From: CALGFH01 sp036003705
Lineage (GTDB): Bacteria > Actinomycetota > CALGFH01
DNA length: 8,636 nucleotides
Assembly (NCBI GenBank): GCA_036003705.1
Contig: DASYSE010000122.1
Span: 1-8,636 of the forward strand
Reading direction: 5' to 3'
This document shows positions 1 through 5,151 of the stretch, piece by piece (position 1 is the first letter of the stretch; every line of letters begins with the position of its first letter). Under the pieces are notes generated by a model, which saw only the letters and a program-made list of their open reading frames with translations, was not told where the DNA came from and ran no database searches. The position numbers and the translations under genes are program-made.

Positions 1-444
1 CTGGCCCACCGCGACATCAAGCCGGCCAACCTGCTGGTCCGTCAGGGCCGGGTCCACCTGATCGATGTGTTCTTCGCCGAGGTCCGGCCCAGCCCGTGGC
101 GGCAGGCGGTCGACCTGGCCAACATGATGCTGGTGCTGGCCTGCCGCTCCGACGCCGAGCAGGTCCACCAGCGGGCCAGGCTGCAGTTCGGCGACGAGGA
201 GATCGCCGAGGCGTTCGCCGCCACCAGCGGCATCACCATGCCATCCCAGCTCCGCAAGACCATGCGCGAGCAGGGTCGCGACCTGCACGCGGAGTTCCTC
301 AAGCTGCTCCCCGAACGGGCGCCACCGGTCGCCATCCAGCGCTGGAGCCTCCGCCGGGTCGGCCTGCTGCTCGGGGTCCTGCTGCTCGGCCTGCTGGCGC
401 TGGTGACGGCGCTGAACAGCTTCGGGGCGGCGGGGCTGCTGTGA
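1..444 (+). CDS. Membrane-anchored kinase-like protein (RIO/ABC1/APH-like), 3' part only
   Basis: The gene is open from the first base, so its start and N-lobe lie outside the window; 147 residues are visible. It opens on a kinase catalytic loop, HRDIKPAN (visible residues 3-10), with catalytic Asp5 and metal-binding Asn10. The metal-binding DFG position reads LIDVFF: Asp22 is present but DFG has become DVF. A stretch with WRQAVDLANMML follows, then a helical C-lobe. The last 30 or so residues form one hydrophobic helix (roughly 120-140) preceded by arginines (RWSLRR), so the kinase domain is predicted to be cytoplasmic and tethered by its C-terminus. Known: the HRD/HGD loop followed by ID marks active phosphotransferases of the protein-kinase fold. 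Inferred: it phosphorylates a protein or small molecule at the membrane; the substrate is unknown. The stop overlaps the next gene's start (GTGA), which indicates translational coupling. The same region aligns with the kinase-like domain of the PAP2 fusion two genes downstream. Family level is fairly sure, function is not. Confidence 0.8.
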   Translation: MAHRDIKPANLLVRQGRVHLIDVFFAEVRPSPWRQAVDLANMMLVLACRSDAEQVHQRARLQFGDEEIAEAFAATSGITMPSQLRKTMREQGRDLHAEFLKLLPERAPPVAIQRWSLRRVGLLLGVLLLGLLALVTALNSFGAAGLL

Positions 445-1034
445 GGCGCCTGGCGCTGCTGCTGGTGGCGGCCTGCCTGCCGCTGGCCGGCTGCGCCGGG
501 TCGCTGACCGGCCAGGACTTCCTGCTGGCGCGCCAGCCGGCCTGCAGCTACCAGGGGAGGGAGGGGACCTGGCTGGTGCTGCTGATGGCCCAGGCGGTGC
601 CGTCGGCCAGCCAGCTCCCCTGCGTCGAGCTGCTGCCGGCGGGTTGGACCGTCAGCGACGTCTTCGTCCGCAACGGGCGGGCCCGGTTCGCACTCGACTC
701 CGACCGGGTCGGCATGCACGCGGTCCAGGTGGAGCTGGAGCAGTTCTGCAGCTTCGGCCGCGTCACCAGGGTGCCGTCCGACCATCCGGGCACCCGCCGC
801 TACCAGGAGGTCATCTCCATCCAGCCGGGCAGGCGCTACCAGGGCGCGATCTACTACCTGTTCCCTGGCGGCTGCGTGACCTACCGGCTCGACTTCCGCA
901 GCGCCGAGCAGGCCCGCCCGCTCGGCGAGGTCAGCCTCGCCCTCGGCTTCGTGACCAGGGACGCCATGCGCAAGACGCTCAGCGACTTCACCGACGGCAA
1001 GGTGCAGCTGGACCCGCCGGCCGGGGATCGGTGA
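441..1034 (+). CDS. Small secreted lipoprotein of unknown function
   Basis: This 197-residue protein starts with GTG at 441, sharing GTGA with the stop of the upstream kinase; a GGGG at 432-435 may serve as a weak ribosome site. The frame is open further upstream, but the GTG at 441 is chosen because it immediately yields a signal peptide: two Arg (residues 2-3), a Leu/Ala-rich core, and the lipobox LAGC with the lipid-anchored Cys at residue 18. After processing four cysteines remain (35, 61, 103, 145), enough for two disulfides outside the membrane. The body looks beta-rich (for example QVELEQFCSF, YQEVISIQPG, YLFPGGCVTYRLDF) with no transmembrane segment. I do not recognise the family. Its place between a membrane-tethered kinase and a PAP2 phosphatase-kinase fusion suggests that it is the extracytoplasmic partner of that system, perhaps binding a lipid or envelope ligand; that role is inference. 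Confidence 0.82.
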   Translation: MRRLALLLVAACLPLAGCAGSLTGQDFLLARQPACSYQGREGTWLVLLMAQAVPSASQLPCVELLPAGWTVSDVFVRNGRARFALDSDRVGMHAVQVELEQFCSFGRVTRVPSDHPGTRRYQEVISIQPGRRYQGAIYYLFPGGCVTYRLDFRSAEQARPLGEVSLALGFVTRDAMRKTLSDFTDGKVQLDPPAGDR

Positions 1035-1038
1035 CCTG

Positions 1039-2487
1039 GTGAGCAAGCTGTGGACCCTGCCACGGCACCCGGGCGACCTGGTCCGGCTGCTAGCCGGGAT
1101 GGCCATCCTGGTCGCCTGCACCGCCGTGGTCCGTCCCGACCACGTCGGTGTGCTCGAAACCAACGTGTTCCGGCTGGTCAACGATCTGCCGACGGTCCTG
1201 TTCCCGCTGTTCTGGGTGGCCATGCAGGCCGGCAACGTGCTCGCCGTCGGGGTGGCCGCCGTCGTGGTCGCGGCCACCCGGAGGTTCTGGCTGGCCGCCA
1301 ACCTGGCCATCACCGGGGTCGGGGTCTGGCTGGCGGCCAAGATGATCAAGGACCTTGTCGGCCGCGGGCGGCCGGAGGAGCTGCTCGACGGCGTGCACAT
1401 CCACGGCGGCCAGGACGGCGGCCTCGGCTTCGTCTCCGGGCATGCGGCCGTGGCTGTGGCCATCGCCACCCTGATCACCCCCTACCTGGGCCGGCGGGCG
1501 CGCTGGATCTTCTGGGCGGCGGCCTTCCTGGTCTGCCTCTCGCGCATGTACGTCGGCGCCCATCTGCCGCTGGACGTGGTCGGCGGGGCCGCCCTGGGCT
1601 GGGCCGCCGGAGCCCTCGTCCATCTGCTGCTCGGCGCGCCGGGAGGCCGGCCGACACCCCAGCGGGCGGCCAAGGCCCTGGCCCAGCGGGGGCTCCAGGT
1701 GGTGGAGGTGGCGCCGCTCGGTGGGCGCGACGCCCGCCGCTCGGCCCGCTTCCAGGCCGTCGCCGCCGACGGCCAGCGGCTGTTCGCCAAGCTGATCCCG
1801 CGGGAGCGGCGCGACGAGGACCTGCTCTACCGGGCCTGGCGGCTGCTGGTCATGCGCCGCCGCGCCGGGCCTGGCCGGCCGAGCGGCGGCGCGCCCGCCC
1901 AGCAGGTCGAGCGCGAGGCCTACCTGGGCCTGCTGGCGGGCGCGGCCGGGGTCCGCACCCCGAGGGTGGTGCTGGCCGGCCCGTACGGCAACGGGGCCGG
2001 GCTGCTGGTGCAGCGGCTCGTCCCCGGCGGCTCGCTCGAGGACTCAGACCCGGCGACCATCGGCGACGCCACCCTGGCCGCCGTCTGGCAGGAGGTGGCC
2101 AAGCTGCACCGGGCCGGGATCGCCCACGGCGACCTCGGCCGGCACAGCGTGGTGGTCGACGACGACGGGCGTCCGTGGCTGGTCGACTTCGACCACGCCG
2201 AGGCGGCGGCGCCGCAACCCATGCGCCAGGCCGACCTGGCCGAGCTGCTGGTCAGCCTGGCCGTGCGTTTCGGCCCGGGCCGGGCCGTGGCCGGCGTCGG
2301 CGACGCCTTCGACCGGGAGACCCTGGCGGCCGCGCTGGCCGCCACCCCGCTGGCGGCCCTCACCCGTACGACCCGCCAGGAGCTGCGCGACCACCCCGGC
2401 CTCTGGGACGAGCTGACCCGCCTGGTCGGAGTCCCGGGTCCCGCGGCCGCAAGGGAGACCGCTCCCCACCGCGGCCCGGCCACCTAG
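1039..2487 (+). CDS. PAP2-family membrane phosphatase fused to a kinase-like domain
   Basis: This 482-residue protein has two parts. Residues 1-200 are a PAP2 (type 2 phosphatidic acid phosphatase) membrane domain with about five or six hydrophobic segments. All three active-site motifs are present: K104-x6-R111-P112, S133-G134-H135 (preceded by Val rather than the usual Pro), and S168-R169-x5-H175-x3-D179. Known members dephosphorylate lipid phosphates or polyprenyl pyrophosphates, with the site facing outward. Residues about 205-465 are a kinase-like domain: FAKL with Lys251 as candidate ATP lysine, QVERE (289-293) as candidate alpha-C glutamate, HGD at 363-365, and VDFD with Asp383. The Asn expected five residues after Asp365 is Ser370, so activity is uncertain. 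The domain resembles the kinase two genes upstream. Start: GTG at 1039, 4 bases after the lipoprotein stop, with GGTGA (1030-1034) at ribosome-site distance. The related fusions I recall also carry a flippase-like LPG-synthase membrane domain; none is seen here. Substrate unknown. Confidence 0.9.
   Translation: MSKLWTLPRHPGDLVRLLAGMAILVACTAVVRPDHVGVLETNVFRLVNDLPTVLFPLFWVAMQAGNVLAVGVAAVVVAATRRFWLAANLAITGVGVWLAAKMIKDLVGRGRPEELLDGVHIHGGQDGGLGFVSGHAAVAVAIATLITPYLGRRARWIFWAAAFLVCLSRMYVGAHLPLDVVGGAALGWAAGALVHLLLGAPGGRPTPQRAAKALAQRGLQVVEVAPLGGRDARRSARFQAVAADGQRLFAKLIPRERRDEDLLYRAWRLLVMRRRAGPGRPSGGAPAQQVEREAYLGLLAGAAGVRTPRVVLAGPYGNGAGLLVQRLVPGGSLEDSDPATIGDATLAAVWQEVAKLHRAGIAHGDLGRHSVVVDDDGRPWLVDFDHAEAAAPQPMRQADLAELLVSLAVRFGPGRAVAGVGDAFDRETLAAALAATPLAALTRTTRQELRDHPGLWDELTRLVGVPGPAAARETAPHRGPAT
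2434..2479. terminator. Long hairpin at the convergent gene ends (possible terminator)
   Basis: The outer stem pairs 2434-2446 with 2469-2479: 11 base pairs, with two extra bases (TC) bulged in the left arm. Inside it a second stem pairs GGGAG (2453-2457) with CTCCC (2462-2466) around an ACCG tetraloop. It lies in the last 18 or so codons of the PAP2-kinase gene and begins 18 bases past the glgC stop (read on the minus strand). No T run follows on either strand. It is therefore a candidate U-less terminator, most useful for glgC, and could also simply reflect GC-rich coding sequence. Confidence 0.4.
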
Positions 2488-2496
2488 GGTGACCGG

Positions 2497-3735
2497 CTAG
2501 GCGTCGATCTTCTGGCCCTTGCCGATCACCACCACGCCGCCGCCGGAGACCACGAACCGCTCCCGGTCGCGGTCGAGGTCGACCCCGATCTGGGCGCCGT
2601 CGGGGACCTGGACGTTCTTGTCGATGATGGCGTTGCGGACCACCGCACCCCGGCCGACGTCGACGTCGTGCATCAGCACCGACCCTTCGACCAGGGCGCC
2701 GGCGTGGCCGCGGACCCCCGGGGACAGGATCGAGCGGCGCACCGTCGTCCCCGACAGGACCACCCCGGCGCTGACCATCGAGTCCAGCGCATGCCCGGTC
2801 CGCCCCTCGCCGTCCTCGAGCACGAACTTGGCCGGGGGCAGCGGCTTGTGCCAGCTCAGGATCGGCCAGCGGCGGTTGTAGAGGTTGAACACCGGGTGGA
2901 CCGAGATCAGGTCCATGTGGGCGTCGTAGTAGGCGTCGAGCGTGCCGACGTCCCGCCAGTAGCCGCGGTCCCGGTCGGTGGCCCCGGGCACGTCGTTGTC
3001 GGCGAAGTCGTAGACCTCGGCCTGCTGGGACTCCACCAGCATGGGGATGATGTTGCCGCCCAGGTCGTGCTTGGAGTCCTCGTCCTTCGCATCCAGCGAG
3101 ACCGCCTCGATCAGCGTCTCGGTGCGGAAGACGTAGTTGCCCATGGACGCGAACACCTGGTCGGGCGCGTCGGGCAGGGCCCTGGGGTCGCTCGGCTTCT
3201 CCCGGAACGCCTGGATGCGACGCCCGTCGGGAGCGGTCTCGATGACCCCGAACTGGTTGGCGTCGGCGATCGGCACCCGGATGCCGGCCACCGTCACCCC
3301 GGCACCGGACTCGATGTGCTGCTCGACCATCTGCCGCGGGTCCATCCGGTACACGTGGTCGGCCCCGAACACGATCACGTACTCCGGCCGCTCGTCGTAG
3401 ACCAGGTTGAGGCTCTGGAAGATCGCGTCGGCCGACCCCGCGAACCAGTGCGGCCCCCGCCGCATCTGCGCCGGCACCGGGGTCACGTAGTTGCCGAGCA
3501 GCGGCGACAGCCGCCAGGTGGTGGTGACGTGCCGGTCCAGGCTGTGGCTCTTGTACTGGGTCAGCACCGCGACCCGGACGTAGCCGCCGTTGATCAGGTT
3601 GGAGAGCACGAAGTCGACCAGCCGGTAGTCGCCGCCGAACGGCACCGCCGGCTTGGCCCGGTCGGCGGTCAGCGGCGCCAGCCGCTTCCCCTCGCCCCCT
3701 GCCAGGACGATCGCGAACACATCGGGATTGGTCAT
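2497..3735 (-). CDS. glgC: Glucose-1-phosphate adenylyltransferase (ADP-glucose pyrophosphorylase)
   Basis: Makes ADP-glucose from ATP and glucose-1-phosphate, the committed and usually allosterically controlled step of bacterial glycogen (alpha-glucan) synthesis, in the cytoplasm. The 412 residues match the usual family length. Visible signatures: AGGEGKRLAPLT (12-23) nucleotide loop; the AKPAVPFGG segment with Lys28; WFAGSADAIF (97-106); GADH with Asp126, the equivalent of the catalytic Asp of the E. coli enzyme; FREKP with Lys180, the glucose-1-phosphate-binding Lys; YWRDVGT (259-265); and a C-terminal left-handed beta-helix with hexapeptide-like turns (about 310-390). The start is ATG at 3735, because conservation begins a few residues later; a TTG at 3783 would add 16 residues of no family character. 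No strong ribosome site precedes the ATG. It stands alone: no glgA, glgB or glgE is in view. It converges with the PAP2-kinase gene, with 9 bases between stops. Recognition is firm. Confidence 0.97.
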   Translation of the reverse strand: MTNPDVFAIVLAGGEGKRLAPLTADRAKPAVPFGGDYRLVDFVLSNLINGGYVRVAVLTQYKSHSLDRHVTTTWRLSPLLGNYVTPVPAQMRRGPHWFAGSADAIFQSLNLVYDERPEYVIVFGADHVYRMDPRQMVEQHIESGAGVTVAGIRVPIADANQFGVIETAPDGRRIQAFREKPSDPRALPDAPDQVFASMGNYVFRTETLIEAVSLDAKDEDSKHDLGGNIIPMLVESQQAEVYDFADNDVPGATDRDRGYWRDVGTLDAYYDAHMDLISVHPVFNLYNRRWPILSWHKPLPPAKFVLEDGEGRTGHALDSMVSAGVVLSGTTVRRSILSPGVRGHAGALVEGSVLMHDVDVGRGAVVRNAIIDKNVQVPDGAQIGVDLDRDRERFVVSGGGVVVIGKGQKIDA

Positions 3736-3903
3736 GGCCAAAGAATACCCGGCGGCGCGTGCATCCGTCTCCCCCCGGGTCAATTCCCCGCCGCGGAGGT
3801 GGGCCGGGAGGTCGCCGCGGGGCGTCCTGGCCTGGGTGGGGTCGTGGCGTCCCGATGGCGATCGGGATCTCCGGCCCTCCCGTGGGGGGACCGCCGTTGC
3901 TGG
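3736..3903. other. Intergenic gap between SWIM gene and glgC
   Basis: This 168-base stretch separates two genes read leftward (- strand). It should hold the end of the SWIM transcript and the promoter and leader of glgC. I see one good hairpin (3850-3867, listed separately) and an imperfect inverted repeat built from CCGCGG at 3791-3796 and 3815-3820. A TTGACC lies at 3783-3778 on the - strand, but no -10 box follows at the right distance, so I do not call a promoter. No small gene is supported here. Confidence 0.6.
3850..3867 (-). terminator. Hairpin downstream of the SWIM gene
   Basis: TCCCGAT (3850-3856) and ATCGGGA (3861-3867) are exact reverse complements around a GGCG loop: a 7-base-pair stem. 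It begins 37 bases after the SWIM stop codon on the - strand and lies before glgC, where a terminator for the helicase-SWIM transcript would be expected. No T tract follows, so it may be a U-less terminator or part of an operator for glgC. Confidence 0.4.
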
Positions 3904-5151
3904 TCAGATGGGTGGCGCTCGGTCGGGTCGCATCCGTGCCAGCAGCGCAGCCGGCTCGGGTGAGGGTTCACCGTCCAGCATCCAGCCGCCGCCAGAGCGC
4001 ACCAGTCGATACCACAGCCGGTCGCGGCCGAACCGGAGCTGCAGGTCGCCGCGGGTGAGGCGGTTCCGCCAGGCCTTTGCCGCGTCCGGGCCGGCGGGGC
4101 GGTCCAGCGCCGCGCGTCCGTCGGCCAGATCTTCGGGTGCGGGCTGCCAGATGTCCCGCAGCGCGTCCAGTCCACCGCGACCGGCCTGCTGCCAGGCGAT
4201 CGCCCACGGCAACAGCTCCCGCGAGGCCATGCCGGCCGAGGCGGCCAGCGCCGCCAGCCCCCTGCTCCCCAGCAGCCCGGCCGCGCGGCGTGCCAGGTCA
4301 GCCTCCAGGTCCAGCGACAGGCCGCCGTCGCCGGAGCCGGTCGCCAGCTCCCAGGCGCGGGCGGCGGCGTCGGCGGCCAGCGCGACCAGGTCCTGCTGTC
4401 GCAGGCCGGAGCCGGGTGGCGGGTCGATCGGCAGCACCGCCGGCCGCCCAGGCCGCTGCGGCGGCAGGGGCGGCGTCGGCAGGCTGGCCAACGCGCGCCG
4501 ATACGCTTCGCGCGCATCGATCCCCAGGTCCGCGGCCGCTTCGGACAGGGCCGCGTCGGCATCCGACGCGCCGGATCGCCGACGGCGGGAGCGTAGGCCG
4601 GCGAGGACCTCGTCGCGGCCGCGGCCGCGCAGCAGCAACAGCGCGAACGGGTCCGCGTCGAGCACGTCGGCCACCAGGTAGCAGACCGCGGCGGCGTGCT
4701 TGCATGGGTCCGCCCAGTCCGGGCAGGAGCAGCGAGGCTGCAGCTCGCCGGGGCCGGGCAACAGGTCCGTCCCCGCGCTGCGCACGTCGTCGGCGACCTC
4801 CGGCAGCAGCTCTCCGTCGAGCAGCGCGGCGGCGTGACCGATCTGCGCGGCGATCGCGTCCAGCACCCCGTCCCATTCGGCGCCCTCGAGCGTCCGCACC
4901 CGCACCCGCACCTGGTAGGGCCGGGCGCGACTGCCCTGGACGGCGGCGCGAACCTCGCCGGGAGCGATCGCAAGCTCCCCGACGGTGCCTTTGCGTGCGT
5001 AGGTGCGTCCGCGGGGCAGCCGGTTGGGGTCGAGCCGTGCCCGCTCCTCGAGCGCGGTCGCCCACGCATCGCCCCACCAGGTCCGGCCGAAGCCACGCCG
5101 CCCGCGTCCGCCCTTGGCCGTCCGCCGGTCCCCGCCAGCCGGGCTCCTCAC
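3904..5151 (-). CDS. SWIM zinc-finger protein, partner of the adjacent SNF2 helicase
   Basis: A 415-residue protein. The start is GTG at 5151, sharing GTGA (5151-5148) with the helicase stop, with GGGAG (5161-5157) 5 bases upstream as ribosome site. The same frame is open much further upstream, but that part lies opposite codon use of the helicase and has shadow composition. The N-terminus has the segment FGRTWWGDAW (21-30) and RLPRGRTYARKG (44-55), a basic, aromatic region typical of actinobacterial SWIM proteins. The SWIM motif is CSC...CKH: Cys141, Cys143, Cys150, His152, all four zinc ligands present. The rest is Ala/Leu-rich and helical, ending in WYRLVRSGGGWMLDG (380-394), a small beta element. 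SWIM domains bind DNA or protein and commonly occur within or beside SNF2 ATPases. Position and coupling make it very likely to work with the helicase upstream; the target and process are unknown. Confidence 0.92.
   Translation of the reverse strand: MRSPAGGDRRTAKGGRGRRGFGRTWWGDAWATALEERARLDPNRLPRGRTYARKGTVGELAIAPGEVRAAVQGSRARPYQVRVRVRTLEGAEWDGVLDAIAAQIGHAAALLDGELLPEVADDVRSAGTDLLPGPGELQPRCSCPDWADPCKHAAAVCYLVADVLDADPFALLLLRGRGRDEVLAGLRSRRRRSGASDADAALSEAAADLGIDAREAYRRALASLPTPPLPPQRPGRPAVLPIDPPPGSGLRQQDLVALAADAAARAWELATGSGDGGLSLDLEADLARRAAGLLGSRGLAALAASAGMASRELLPWAIAWQQAGRGGLDALRDIWQPAPEDLADGRAALDRPAGPDAAKAWRNRLTRGDLQLRFGRDRLWYRLVRSGGGWMLDGEPSPEPAALLARMRPDRAPPI

Noticed and set aside
42..1478. 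A 478-residue open frame on the - strand opposite the kinase, lipoprotein and PAP2 genes
   Set aside because: Low-complexity shadow composition, no domain, and it lies across three genes with clear motifs.
3736..3783. A longer GlgC starting at TTG 3783 (16 extra residues)
   Set aside because: Family conservation begins just after the ATG at 3735, and the extra residues have no known role.
3748..3783. TTGACC on the - strand as a -35 box for glgC
   Set aside because: The only A/T-rich -10-like hexamer (TATTCT) is 30 bases away and about 7 bases from the ATG, so the spacing does not fit a promoter.
2668..3963. A 431-residue open frame on the + strand opposite glgC
   Set aside because: glgC has all family signatures on the other strand; this frame is rich in His, Val, Arg and Gly with no domain.
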